NCBI GenBank assembly: GCA_045863055.1
Contig: BTUW01000002.1
Location: 62,001-126,000, forward strand
Direction: 5' to 3'
DNA length: 64,000 nucleotides
DNA from: UTCHB3 sp008363265
GTDB lineage: Bacteria; Bacteroidota; Ignavibacteria; Ignavibacteriales; Ignavibacteriaceae
Below the pieces are notes generated by a model. That model saw only the letters and a program-made list of their open reading frames with translations, did no database searches and was not told the DNA's origin. The position numbers and the translations under genes were made by a program. Every line of letters begins with the position of its first letter. Position 1 is the stretch's first letter. Positions 1 through 8,594 of the stretch are shown here, piece after piece.

Positions 1-949
1 TCGTCCCTGGTAATAGGCCAGTGGCAGCATATGTCGCCGTATTTGCAGCAACATTGCCTACAACATTATAAGTTACGCCATTGTCATCCGATCTAAGGAT
101 CGAAAAAGCAACCTCATCAGATGAGTTATCAGTCCAGTTCAGTGTCATCCCCGAGATTGTTACAGAGGTGAATGACAGTCCGGATGGATCCAAGGGAACT
201 GTTGCAGGTGGTGTAAAAGTATACACTTGGCCTGACGAAGGTTTGGTTGCGAGCGTCGTTGTTTCTGTTGCGGAACTTACAGTGGGACTTGTCCCAGTGC
301 CGTTGAGCGAAAGGTAATTTCCCGATCCTGTTGCTGTTGCAGCTATACCGATCGATGCTGAGCCGGAAGTGACCGTACCTGCTTCTGGATTATAGACAAA
401 TTCCACCGCCCCTGAAGCTTCGTAAAGCTTTACCTGGAATGAGATCACTCCGCTCGCGGCATTGTAGTTCCATTCCACGTTTGAATACTGAGCGGTAAAA
501 ACCCTGTTCGGAGCTGAACCTTCAGTCTTGTAACTGAACGAGCCGCTGGTCATGTCGTTATCGTCCCAGAGTGGGGCGATTAGCGGGCGGGTTCCTCCGG
601 TCGCGAGTGCGTTTGAAAGTGCATAGGAGGAGATCGACTGTCCAAAAGTCAGCCACCCGTTTGTTGATGCTGATATGGTCGTATATTGACGACCCATGTA
701 AGTGAAGGTAAACCCGATAGGAATTGAGTTGTAAGTACCTTCATCGTTAGTACCGGCGCTGAGCGTGGCCGTTGTTGCGCCAGTAAGGGCTGTGTATGAT
801 CCTGATGTCGCTGAGAAAGTGTAATTGGCCATATTTTGTCCAATCACAACTTCAGCGGACAAAAGAAAGAAGATGGCCATGAGTCCAACTGTCTTTCCCG
901 CTGAAACAGGAATCAGAAGATTAACTAAAGATTGTAACCTTTTTCTCAT
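1..949 (-). CDS. Secreted fibronectin-type protein, 3' end beyond window
   Basis: Open frame without a stop up to the left edge, so only the N-terminal 316 residues are present. It starts with ATG at 949 followed by a signal peptide whose hydrophobic stretch (about residues 22-38, VGLMAIFFLLSAEVVIGQ) ends near a Gln, as is common for exported proteins in this group. A Ser/Thr/Gly-rich beta domain follows (about 40-245; motifs FTFTYMGRQYTT, STNGWLTFG, PLIAPLWDDND), then the start of a fibronectin type III-like repeat (LNWTDNSSDEVAFSILRS). This architecture is typical of large T9SS-exported adhesins or surface proteins in Ignavibacteria, but the diagnostic C-terminus lies outside the window, so export by T9SS is inference. 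The start could be the inner ATG at 880, but that leaves almost no n-region. Confidence 0.8.
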   Translation of the reverse strand, partial: MRKRLQSLVNLLIPVSAGKTVGLMAIFFLLSAEVVIGQNMANYTFSATSGSYTALTGATTATLSAGTNDEGTYNSIPIGFTFTYMGRQYTTISASTNGWLTFGQSISSYALSNALATGGTRPLIAPLWDDNDMTSGSFSYKTEGSAPNRVFTAQYSNVEWNYNAASGVISFQVKLYEASGAVEFVYNPEAGTVTSGSASIGIAATATGSGNYLSLNGTGTSPTVSSATETTTLATKPSSGQVYTFTPPATVPLDPSGLSFTSVTISGMTLNWTDNSSDEVAFSILRSDDNGVTYNVVGNVAANTATYAATGLLPGT

Positions 950-979
950 AAGAGAACCTAACCTTTTGTTTGTGGATAT

Positions 980-1171
980 TTATGCTGAGAACTTTTCGAA
1001 CAGGAGCTGCACCATCTTAACCGGACTGAAAACAAGCAGTACAGTGCCAATGACGACAAGTATTGGCAGAATTACCAGTGTCGCCTTCCAGCTCCGTTTG
1101 CGTTCTGTTTTCCGCTCCGGAAGAAGGGGCCTGTCGTAGGTTTCATCAAAAGAATATTTGTAAGAGAGCAT
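980..1171 (-). CDS. Small single-pass membrane protein
   Basis: 63 residues from ATG at 1171. A polar, Arg/Lys/Glu-rich N-terminal half (PLLPERKTERKRSWK) precedes one hydrophobic segment of about 20 residues (ATLVILPILVVIGTVLLVF), so a single transmembrane helix with the basic side in the cytoplasm is likely. It stops 30 bases before the start of the secreted protein on the same strand, so the two may be cotranscribed. I recognise no family. A longer frame to 1240 exists but begins with non-protein-like sequence. Short length makes it only moderately certain that this is a real gene. Confidence 0.5.
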   Translation of the reverse strand: MLSYKYSFDETYDRPLLPERKTERKRSWKATLVILPILVVIGTVLLVFSPVKMVQLLFEKFSA

Positions 1172-1815
1172 ATTTATATTTTTGATTATTATATAAAGCA
1201 TTGCAAGTCGTCCGCGTGAACGGGGACTACATGTTGACATTTACATGGCTCTTGGTTGACAGCAGTTAAACCGCGTAAATGCGGCTAAAAAGCGTGGCTC
1301 ATGGATGTCATTGAATGATCGTCTGGGATTGCATAAAGTGGACGGATCTTTTTAGATCAGGTTACGATTGCGGGATTAAAAAGAGGAAAGCGGCCTCCGC
1401 GGGGGCGGATTCGAAGAATTGATAAGCCTTTTCCCATCACCAACCAAAACTTTTGATGGCGCGCTTTCCTAAAATTGTCTATCTAAAAGATTAAAGAACT
1501 ACTCCTTTTTTTGTTGCCGGAAATTGTTGACTAAACCTCACATAACCTGAAAGCAATTTACGATTTATTCATTTTAAAGTCAAGAGGTTTCTAAAATATT
1601 TTTGTTTTTGTACAATATTTTTTTTAATAATTTGAAATTTAATGCCCCTGTCAGCTCAAAATATAATTATTTTTATAAATTAGACCAAACAAAGTGACTT
1701 CCCTCTGTAAACAGTAACAACCCACCAGCCGTACGATCCTCCCCCTCACCCTCCCGTTCCCTCTCTGAAATCTCCCTGAATCTTTGTATATTTATGGTTT
1801 AATAAAAAATGAAAT
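1172..1815. other. Intergenic region between divergent genes
   Basis: No coding frame with protein-like composition was seen. It has a small hairpin at 1271-1284 (CCGC/GCGG arms) and a very AT-rich stretch at about 1560-1690 that probably contains promoters for the divergent genes. I could not find an exact TAnnTTTG box in front of ppk. Confidence 0.5.
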
Positions 1816-3927
1816 ATGAAGAGAAAAGACCGGATAAAAGACCAGATCAAAAAGTATCTGGTTCCTGAAAATTTTATAAACCGCGACCTGAGCTGGATCG
1901 AGTTCAACAAGCGGGTGCTCGACGAAGCCCTGCACCCCGGGCTCCCCCTGCTCGAGAGGATCAAGTTCATTTCGATCTTCTGCTCGAACCTCGATGAGTT
2001 CTATATGATCCGTGTGTCGGGTATAAAAGAGCAGATCGCTGCCAACATTTCCGAGATCACGATCGACGGTCTTACTCCTCAGAGAACCCTTCACGAGATC
2101 GAAAAGGAAGTGCGGCCGCTCGTGGATAACCTCCAGGAATACTGGAACCACCACATCGTGCCTGAACTGGAAGACTGCGGTGTGTCCGTAACTTCATGCG
2201 CTAAACTTACTTCGGGTGAAAGAGCGAAGCTCAGCGAATATTTTGAGCAGCAGATATTTCCCGTCCTCACCCCGTTGGCACTCGACCCGGGAAGGCCGTT
2301 TCCCTATATTTCGAATTTATCACTAAGCCTCGCGGTGACGATCAAGGATACCGAAGGCGAGACCCGCTTCGCGAGAGTGAAAGTCCCGGGCATTCTCCCC
2401 AGACTTCTCAGGATAGATACAATCCTCGCCAAACCTGAAGATAACGGCAATAACGGCGAGATCAGATTCATCTGGCTGGAAGACCTGATCAGGTCAAACA
2501 TCGGTCGCCTCTTCCCTAAAATGAAAATTCTGGAGGCCTACTGCTTCAGGCTTACACGCGACACAGACATCGAGATACAGGAAGACGAGGCGGACGACCT
2601 CCTCGAGCAGATAGAAGAGAATATAAAACAGAGGATGTTCGGAAACGTCGTGAGGCTCGAGGTTGACCGCGAAATGCCCGCGAAAATGATCGAAACGATA
2701 GTAACAAATCTTGAGATTCAGTATTCGGATGTCTATCCCCTGGTTCCCCCTCTTGGGCTGAGTGATGTGATGAGTTTTTACTCTCTCCCTCTCAGTCAGA
2801 TAAAGGAGAAACCTTACATCCCGAAGCTTCCCAAGATATTTGAGGAAGAGAGTATTTTTCAGGTGATAAAGCAGCGTGACGTTCTGCTTCATCATCCGTA
2901 CGACTCATTCAAACCGGTCGTTGATTTTATCAAGCAGGCATCCCGCGATCCTGATGTGCTGGCAATAAAGCAGACCCTCTACCGCGTCGGAAAGAACTCA
3001 CCCGTGGTTGCCGCCCTTATCGAAGCAGCTGAGAACAGGAAACAGGTGGCCGTTCTGGTTGAACTCAAGGCACGGTTCGACGAAGAGAACAATATCTACT
3101 GGGCAAAACAACTTGAAAGTGTCGGCGTGCATGTGGTATATGGACTAATCGGCCTAAAAACCCACGCCAAGATGACACTGGTGGTCCGCCGCGAACAGCA
3201 CCAGCTCACCCGGTATGTGCACGTGGCCACCGGTAACTATAACGCTTCAACAGCAAAACTGTACACCGATCTCGGGCTTATGACCTGCAATGAGGACATC
3301 TGCAACGATGTAAGCGACATCTTCAATATCCTGACCGGATACAGCGCGCAGAAGGATTTCCGTCAGGTGGCCGTTGCTCCGATAAACCTCCGGCAGAGGA
3401 TAGAGCAACTGATCAGCCGCGAGATCGAATGGGCGAAACAGGGGAAAAAGGCAAGAATTATCATAAAAGTTAACTCACTCGTCGACCCCGATATTATCGG
3501 TTACCTTTATGAAGCCTCACAGGCGGGAGTGGATATCGACCTGATAGTGAGGGGTATCTGCTGTCTCGTACCGGGACTTCCCGGCATTTCAGAGAATATC
3601 CGGGTGAGAAGTATTGTCGGAAGATATCTGGAACACTCGCGGATCTTCTACTTCTACAACAACGGTGAGGAAGACCTTTATATAAGCAGCGCGGATATCA
3701 TGCAGAGGAACCTCGACCGGAGGGTTGAGCTGATGACGCCTGTGTTTGACCGCTCGATCAAAAATTATTTAAGAAATACCGTACTCGAGATATACCTCCA
3801 CGATAACGTGAAGGCCCGGGTACTCGATCCAAACAAGAAATATTCGCTCGCTCCACGCGAAACCATCGAGGAGCTGAGCGCCCAGGAATGGCTGATGAAT
3901 CAGCAATTCGAATATTCAAACCACTAA
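1816..3927 (+). CDS. ppk1: Polyphosphate kinase 1
   Basis: 703 residues, the normal length for PPK1, which reversibly transfers the terminal phosphate of ATP to inorganic polyphosphate. The N-terminal domain begins NRDLSWIEFNKRVLDEA, a family hallmark. The two phospholipase D-like catalytic domains carry the conserved histidines: His469 in YVHVATGNYNASTAKLYTDL (the autophosphorylated residue by family analogy) and His607 in YLEHSRIFYFYNNG. The C-terminal ISSADIMQRNLDRRVE motif is also typical. The ATG at 1816 has no clear Shine-Dalgarno sequence, which is common in this group. The Mrp gene starts 10 bases downstream, so cotranscription is likely. Confidence 0.97.
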   Translation: MKRKDRIKDQIKKYLVPENFINRDLSWIEFNKRVLDEALHPGLPLLERIKFISIFCSNLDEFYMIRVSGIKEQIAANISEITIDGLTPQRTLHEIEKEVRPLVDNLQEYWNHHIVPELEDCGVSVTSCAKLTSGERAKLSEYFEQQIFPVLTPLALDPGRPFPYISNLSLSLAVTIKDTEGETRFARVKVPGILPRLLRIDTILAKPEDNGNNGEIRFIWLEDLIRSNIGRLFPKMKILEAYCFRLTRDTDIEIQEDEADDLLEQIEENIKQRMFGNVVRLEVDREMPAKMIETIVTNLEIQYSDVYPLVPPLGLSDVMSFYSLPLSQIKEKPYIPKLPKIFEEESIFQVIKQRDVLLHHPYDSFKPVVDFIKQASRDPDVLAIKQTLYRVGKNSPVVAALIEAAENRKQVAVLVELKARFDEENNIYWAKQLESVGVHVVYGLIGLKTHAKMTLVVRREQHQLTRYVHVATGNYNASTAKLYTDLGLMTCNEDICNDVSDIFNILTGYSAQKDFRQVAVAPINLRQRIEQLISREIEWAKQGKKARIIIKVNSLVDPDIIGYLYEASQAGVDIDLIVRGICCLVPGLPGISENIRVRSIVGRYLEHSRIFYFYNNGEEDLYISSADIMQRNLDRRVELMTPVFDRSIKNYLRNTVLEIYLHDNVKARVLDPNKKYSLAPRETIEELSAQEWLMNQQFEYSNH

Positions 3928-3936
3928 AGGATACTA

Positions 3937-5040
3937 ATGGCTATCACAAACGAAAAGATACTTAAGGCACTGTCTACGGTGATCGAACCTGACCTGAAGA
4001 AAGATCTTGTCTCACTGAATATGATCAAGAATCTTTCAATTGATGGAAATAACATCTCATTTGATCTGGTGCTTACAACACCTGCGTGCCCCCTTAAAGA
4101 TAAAATGCATAACGACTGCGTTAAGGCTATCAAGATCGAAATGCCTGAGGCAGGTGATATAAAAATCAACATGACATCTAATGTTACATCACACGCGTTC
4201 AAGAAGAACAGCAACGGATTCCTCCAGCATGTGAAAAACACCATTGCAGTTGCAAGCGGCAAGGGCGGCGTAGGTAAAAGCACCGTGGCCGTTAACCTCG
4301 CAGTTTCACTTGCGCTTGAAGGCGCGAAAGTTGGTCTTATCGACGCCGATATCTACGGCCCCAGCATCCCCCTGATGCTCGGAGTTAACGAAAAACCGCT
4401 CGTTAGGCAGGTGGAAAACCAGATCAGAATACTCCCTCTTACCAAGTTCGGAATTCAGCTTATGTCGATCGGCTTCCTCGTTGATGACAATCAGGCTGTG
4501 ATCTGGAGAGGCCCGATGGCTTCAGGTGCAGTACGCCAGTTCATGACAGATGTCGACTGGGACGACCTCGATTACCTCCTATTCGACATGCCTCCCGGAA
4601 CTGGTGATATACAGCTCACACTTTGCCAGACCATCCCCCTGACAGGCGCGGTTATAGTTACCACTCCTCAGGAAGTGTCGCTCGCCGATGCGAGGAAAGC
4701 CGCCCAGATGTTCGAAAGGGTCAACGTTCCGGTGCTTGGAGTTGTCGAGAACATGAGCTATTTTATAGCTCCCGATACTAAAAATAAATATGAGATATTC
4801 GGAAGTGGCGGCGGACAGAGACTCGCCAACGAATGCAATTCCGAATTCCTCGGTTCAATTCCGATCGATCCCCGTATCAGGGTCGGCGGTGACAAAGGTA
4901 TTCCCGTCGTGTATGATATCCCCGACTCCGAAGAGGCGGCTATCATCACCGGCATTTCAAGAAATCTCGCACAGCAGATCTCGATCTCGAATGCAAAACA
5001 GGAATCCCAGAAACTCGAAATAATCTTAAGTGACGAATGA
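3937..5040 (+). CDS. mrp: Mrp/ApbC-type P-loop ATPase, Fe-S carrier family, lacking CxxC
   Basis: 367 residues. Residues 1-90 form a DUF59/MIP18-like domain (TTPACPLKDKM), followed by a deviant Walker A GKGGVGKST at 108-116 and the Mrp signature DADIYGPSIPLMLG. The family carries or inserts iron-sulfur clusters. In most ApbC/Mrp proteins a CxxC follows 'ENMSYF' and bridges a [4Fe-4S] cluster between two subunits; here the sequence reads ENMSYFIAPDTKNKYEIFG, with no cysteine. The same loss is, to my recollection, common in Bacteroidota homologues. AAGGA lies 5-6 bases before the ATG. The stop overlaps the start of the Nfu gene by 4 bases (ATGA), consistent with a shared role in Fe-S assembly. 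Confidence 0.92.
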   Translation: MAITNEKILKALSTVIEPDLKKDLVSLNMIKNLSIDGNNISFDLVLTTPACPLKDKMHNDCVKAIKIEMPEAGDIKINMTSNVTSHAFKKNSNGFLQHVKNTIAVASGKGGVGKSTVAVNLAVSLALEGAKVGLIDADIYGPSIPLMLGVNEKPLVRQVENQIRILPLTKFGIQLMSIGFLVDDNQAVIWRGPMASGAVRQFMTDVDWDDLDYLLFDMPPGTGDIQLTLCQTIPLTGAVIVTTPQEVSLADARKAAQMFERVNVPVLGVVENMSYFIAPDTKNKYEIFGSGGGQRLANECNSEFLGSIPIDPRIRVGGDKGIPVVYDIPDSEEAAIITGISRNLAQQISISNAKQESQKLEIILSDE

Positions 5041-5273
5041 GCGACAGCCAGAAACAGAGAATATTAGACGCCCTCGATAAGATAAGGCCATACCTGAAGG
5101 CCGACGGGGGTGATATCGAACTCGTTAATGTTACTCCCGATGGGATCGTGGAGGTGAGACTCACCGGCGCGTGCAGCTCATGTCCCATGTCTCAGATGAC
5201 TCTCAGAGCGGGTGTTGAGCGTGCCATCGTGCGTGAAGTGCCCGGCATCAGAAGAGTTGAGGCTGTGTCCTGA
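5037..5273 (+). CDS. NifU-like C-terminal domain Fe-S scaffold (Nfu)
   Basis: 78 residues corresponding to the stand-alone NifU C-terminal domain. Cys46 and Cys49 in the motif GACSSCPMSQMTLR are the pair that binds a bridging [4Fe-4S] cluster between two monomers, for delivery to apoproteins in the cytoplasm. The N-terminal helix (LDKIRPYLKADGGDIELV) is diagnostic. It overlaps the mrp stop by 4 bases, so translational coupling is expected, and the pair probably acts together in cluster transfer. Confidence 0.95.
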   Translation: MSDSQKQRILDALDKIRPYLKADGGDIELVNVTPDGIVEVRLTGACSSCPMSQMTLRAGVERAIVREVPGIRRVEAVS

Positions 5274-5292
5274 TATTTTGGAACTGAATCAG

Positions 5293-5336
5293 TTTTTCCG
5301 TGGTTACTATTTTATAAATAAATAACCACGGAAAAA
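5293..5336 (+). promoter_or_regulatory. Perfect 14-bp inverted repeat overlapping a start codon
   Basis: The arms TTTTTCCGTGGTTA (5293-5306) and TAACCACGGAAAAA (5323-5336) are exact reverse complements separated by 16 AT-rich bases. The last A of the right arm is the A of the ATG of the B12-binding gene. No T-run follows the right arm, so it is not a plus-strand intrinsic terminator. In RNA it would place the start codon at the foot of a 14-bp stem; as DNA it could be a dimer-binding operator. A second small inverted repeat, AACTG/CAGTT, lies just upstream at 5282-5294. Confidence 0.6.
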
Positions 5337-5977
5337 TGATCAGAGACGTTCAATACTGGGATTTCTTCAATGCCCTTACCCAAGGTGACAAGCACCACTG
5401 TAAGGAGATTTTCGTTTCGCTCGCTGAGAGCGGAACCGACATCAAGGATATCTATATAAACCTCATCCAAAGATCACTCTACAGGATCGGTAAAATGTGG
5501 GAAGAGGGAAAGATATCGATCGCCGAAGAGCATATGGCTACCAAGATAACCGAATACCTCGTGGATATCTCCTCCCAGTACTTCACTCCTGCCCCCTCTT
5601 GTGGTAAAACCATAGTGATAACCGGTATCGATAAGGACTTTCATGATATCGGCGCACGAATGGTTTCCAGTATCTTCGAACTGCACGGATGGAATACCGT
5701 CTTCCTTGGTGGTAATACCCCAAAGAGAGAAGTGCTGGCTCTGATCGAGAACACCCGCCCCGATGTACTTGGCATCACTTACAGTCTCTACATCAATTTT
5801 CTCAGATTCGTCGAGCTGCTCGACGCGATAAAGAATGAATTCCCCGACCAGACCTTGCTGATCGGAGGTCAGGGTCTTGCCAGCGACACAAACAACACTC
5901 TTGCGAAATACCCCAACGCGGTTTACGTTAAGTCCCTGGAGGAACTCGAAAAGTTCATAGAAGACCGTAAACAGTAG
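5336..5977 (+). CDS. Cobalamin-binding domain protein (CarH/MetH-like B12 module)
   Basis: 213 residues. The N-terminal helical cap domain has the W-(x)-EG-(x)-I(S/A)xAEEH motif (Trp55 to His66), which covers the upper face of B12. The Rossmann-like half has DxHxxG as Asp101-His103-Gly106, where the His replaces the lower axial ligand of cobalamin, followed by GG(N/Q) segments (LGGNTP, IGGQGL). There is no DNA-binding, methyltransferase or kinase domain, so this is a free-standing B12 sensor or carrier. Such modules occur in CarH-type light sensors and in methyltransferase corrinoid proteins; which applies here is unknown. The start lies inside a perfect inverted repeat that may regulate it. 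Confidence 0.9.
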   Translation: MIRDVQYWDFFNALTQGDKHHCKEIFVSLAESGTDIKDIYINLIQRSLYRIGKMWEEGKISIAEEHMATKITEYLVDISSQYFTPAPSCGKTIVITGIDKDFHDIGARMVSSIFELHGWNTVFLGGNTPKREVLALIENTRPDVLGITYSLYINFLRFVELLDAIKNEFPDQTLLIGGQGLASDTNNTLAKYPNAVYVKSLEELEKFIEDRKQ

Positions 5978-6050
5978 TAGCTGTTTTCTCATCTTTTATT
6001 GTTAAATTTGGCTTGATAAATGTCCGGTTTGGATAAATTGAGCCAGATTG

Positions 6051-6812
6051 ATGTTGCCCGGAATTCAGAACCTTAATTTCTTCAATTTTTTGGTTACGGT
6101 TGTCAGTGAGTTCTTCACCCGAAGGGAGTTGAGGCACGTCACCCTGACCATTACTGCCCGCCAGATCCTCTTCACAGGATACGAAGCACTGTCAATTATT
6201 ACTCTCTCGGCTGTGGCCGTGGGTGCGGTTATTGTTCTGCAGGGGAACTCTGTTCTCGACAACTTCTCCCAAAGCCCGATGTACTACACCATCCTCGTGG
6301 CAATAATCCCGAGGGAGCTCAGCACTCTTCTCACCGCGCTGATCGTAATAGCCCGTTCCGGGACCGCGATCTCGACCGAGATCGGCAACATGAACATCAA
6401 CAACGAAACACTCGCCATCTACTCATTCGGCATCTCGCCCATCGCATACCTTGCGATCCCGCGTGTGATCGGAATGGTCGCATCGGTGGTGTGCCTTACC
6501 ATTTACTTCAATGTAGCGGCTTTCGCAAGCAGCTGGTTCGTTAACTTCCTCTCTGACGCGGTGATCCCCTCCCACTTCCTTTTTGAACTTTTCACGGCAC
6601 TAAGCATAACCGACCTGCTGATGGGGATAATGAAATCGACCCTCTTCGGGTTCTTCATTGGGGTGATCGCCTGCTACAACGGATTCAAAGTGCAGCGCGC
6701 GATAACTGAAGTGCCGCAGAGAACCATCAAGACCGTGGTGAACTCGGTTGCCAGTCTTGTGCTGCTCGATATTCTCGTCACCGCCCTCTTCTACCTCTAC
6801 TTCTATGAGTGA
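6051..6812 (+). CDS. MlaE-family ABC transporter permease
   Basis: About 253 residues with five or six hydrophobic segments and the MlaE/YrbE family pattern (IPRELSTLLTALIVIARSGTAISTEIGNMNINNETLAIYSFGISPIAYLAIPRVIGM), close to the usual 'LPRELGPVLTALLVAGRVGSAIAAELGTM..EQIDAL'. These permeases pair with an ATPase and an MCE protein to move phospholipid between inner and outer membranes. The ATG at 6051 is chosen; a TTG sits directly before it at 6048. Its stop lies inside the next gene (8-base overlap), which shows a tightly coupled operon. Confidence 0.92.
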   Translation: MLPGIQNLNFFNFLVTVVSEFFTRRELRHVTLTITARQILFTGYEALSIITLSAVAVGAVIVLQGNSVLDNFSQSPMYYTILVAIIPRELSTLLTALIVIARSGTAISTEIGNMNINNETLAIYSFGISPIAYLAIPRVIGMVASVVCLTIYFNVAAFASSWFVNFLSDAVIPSHFLFELFTALSITDLLMGIMKSTLFGFFIGVIACYNGFKVQRAITEVPQRTIKTVVNSVASLVLLDILVTALFYLYFYE

Positions 6813-7542
6813 GATGGTCATCAGAGGCGTTAACTGCCTCCCGGAAGAAGGGGAAGGGTTCAGCGGGCTTGATGCCGATCTTACGGGCAAGAGGCTGGTC
6901 GGAATTGTCGCCGAGGTTGAAGAGTCAGCCATCCTGCTTCTCCGCATACTCGCCGGTCTGCACAAGCCCGTGGCAGGTGAAATACTGTATGACGGGAAAA
7001 GCCTGTATGGGATCACAGAAGAGGAAAGATCGAAGCTGATACGCTTGAACAGTTACATCTTCGACAGCGGAGGTCTCGTCTCAAATCTTTCGGTTCTTGA
7101 GAACATCTCACTTCCCTACGATTTTGTTGAGATCGATTCAACCGAAGAGAAGAAGATGGAAGAGATAAAAGGGTTCCTCTCACTTTTCAGTGTTGACCGG
7201 GCGATACTTGCCAAAAGACCCTCGATGCTTAACAAAAGTGAGATCAAAATCATAAATTACATCCGGGCTTTTATCATAGATCCGGAGATCGCGTTCATCG
7301 AGCTACCCTTCTCAAGGCTGAACAAGACCAATGAAAAGAAGCTCGAAGAATTCCTGATCAACAGATCGTTTAAGAACCGGAAAACGCATATATTTGCCAC
7401 TCAGAGATACTCAAAATTGCTCGAAACGGCCGACGCGGTAATCGCCATAAAAAAGAGTACCGCGACCTGTTTCACACGGGAGGATAACGGTAAAGCCGCC
7501 TTCGACTACGGGCTGTTCTTTGAGAATCAGGAGAACATTTGA
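6805..7542 (+). CDS. MlaF-like ABC subunit with degenerate nucleotide-binding motifs (pseudo-ATPase)
   Basis: 245 residues from ATG 6805. The overall MlaF layout is kept (LAGLHKPVAGEILYDGKSLYG; GGLVSNLSVLENISLPYDF), but each catalytic element differs. Where Walker A GxxGxGK(S/T) is expected the protein has VGIVAEVEESAILLL, with no Lys. The Q-loop Gln is Asp (YIFDSGGL). The LSGGQ signature is replaced by MLNKSEIKI. Walker B 'DEP' reads IELPF, losing the catalytic Glu. The H-loop His is Gln (FATQRY). It should therefore not hydrolyse ATP. It overlaps the permease gene by 8 bases and the MCE gene by one, so it is retained in the operon and is probably a structural partner. A frame to 6748 is spurious overlap with the permease. 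Confidence 0.85.
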   Translation: MSEMVIRGVNCLPEEGEGFSGLDADLTGKRLVGIVAEVEESAILLLRILAGLHKPVAGEILYDGKSLYGITEEERSKLIRLNSYIFDSGGLVSNLSVLENISLPYDFVEIDSTEEKKMEEIKGFLSLFSVDRAILAKRPSMLNKSEIKIINYIRAFIIDPEIAFIELPFSRLNKTNEKKLEEFLINRSFKNRKTHIFATQRYSKLLETADAVIAIKKSTATCFTREDNGKAAFDYGLFFENQENI

Positions 7543-8594
7543 TGTCAAAGCTTAAATACACCAAGATATTCGTGACAGTCTTCATCGCCGTGGCGGTCAT
7601 CGCCGTGGCAGGACTTACTTTGTCGATCCTGATAAGCGAAAAAGTTTTCTCGACAAAACTCAAGTACAAGGCAAAATTCTCCGATGCCACAGGGCTCAAG
7701 GGAAATGTACCCGTTATCTACAAAGGCTTCAAAATCGGTTACATCAACGATATCGAACTGGCGGCCGACAACAATGTATACGCGGACCTGCTGATATATG
7801 AAGAGTATGAGAAACTGATGAATGATAACTGCATACTCTATAAAAGCACGAACCCGATCACCTCGGTAACCAACATTCTGTTTCTTACCGGCACCCGGAA
7901 AGGAAATGTTCTGAAACAAGGCGCACTGATACCGGGGTTCGACACTTATGAAGGAAAGGTGCTGCAGAGGCAACACTCGATCCCCTTCCAGGGTGATGCC
8001 ATCGGGTCTCTGATGTTTAAAGTGGAATCGATACTGGATGAACTGAGTCCGCAGATGTCTGATTCCGCCGGAGCTTCGATAATGGACTCTTTCGCCGCGC
8101 TCGACACCACTTTCAAACGGATAAACTCGATCGTCACCAATGTTGATGAAACCATGGTGATGGTAAAAGACGGACTTAAAAGCAGCAAAGGTGGTGTTTT
8201 CGGCGGATTGGCAAAAGTTGATGACCTGATGACCGAACTAACAGCGACCACGAAAAATGCACGGACACTGATGGTCACCATCGATGAAACGCTCGTGAAC
8301 TACAAGAAACCCGACAGCCTCGCGATAAAAATGATCGATCCTACGGGTGAGAACTTCCTGAAACCTGTGCAGAAATCGCTGGCATCTGTCAACGAACTGC
8401 TCCCCGAGATAAACCGTCTTCTGGTATACACCAACGACCAGACCACCAACATCTCCCTGATCCAGGAAAAGATCAAAAAGGTTCTCGACGACTTTGAAGT
8501 AACCCTCGAGATACTGAACCGGAATCCGCTCATTAACTTCAACACCGATGTCGGTAAGAAAAAAGTTGAACAGGGAAAGAAGAGACCGCGATGA
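7542..8594 (+). CDS. MCE-domain (MlaD-like) lipid-transport protein
   Basis: 350 residues. One N-terminal membrane anchor (about residues 8-31) is followed by an MCE domain (about 35-115; KYKAKFSDATGLKGNVPVIYKGFKIGYINDIEL, matching the 'F.ds.GL..G..V...G..VG.V..I' pattern) and a long helical C-terminal part. MCE proteins form hexameric rings that shuttle lipids across the periplasm. The ATG at 7542 overlaps the preceding TGA by one base; the stop overlaps the lipoprotein start (ATGA). The annotation as the substrate-binding component of the adjacent permease is by family and context. Confidence 0.93.
   Translation: MSKLKYTKIFVTVFIAVAVIAVAGLTLSILISEKVFSTKLKYKAKFSDATGLKGNVPVIYKGFKIGYINDIELAADNNVYADLLIYEEYEKLMNDNCILYKSTNPITSVTNILFLTGTRKGNVLKQGALIPGFDTYEGKVLQRQHSIPFQGDAIGSLMFKVESILDELSPQMSDSAGASIMDSFAALDTTFKRINSIVTNVDETMVMVKDGLKSSKGGVFGGLAKVDDLMTELTATTKNARTLMVTIDETLVNYKKPDSLAIKMIDPTGENFLKPVQKSLASVNELLPEINRLLVYTNDQTTNISLIQEKIKKVLDDFEVTLEILNRNPLINFNTDVGKKKVEQGKKRPR

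Noticed and set aside
5274..5335. Cobalamin riboswitch before the B12-binding gene
   Set aside because: The region is far too short for the B12-box and its structure; only an inverted repeat is present.
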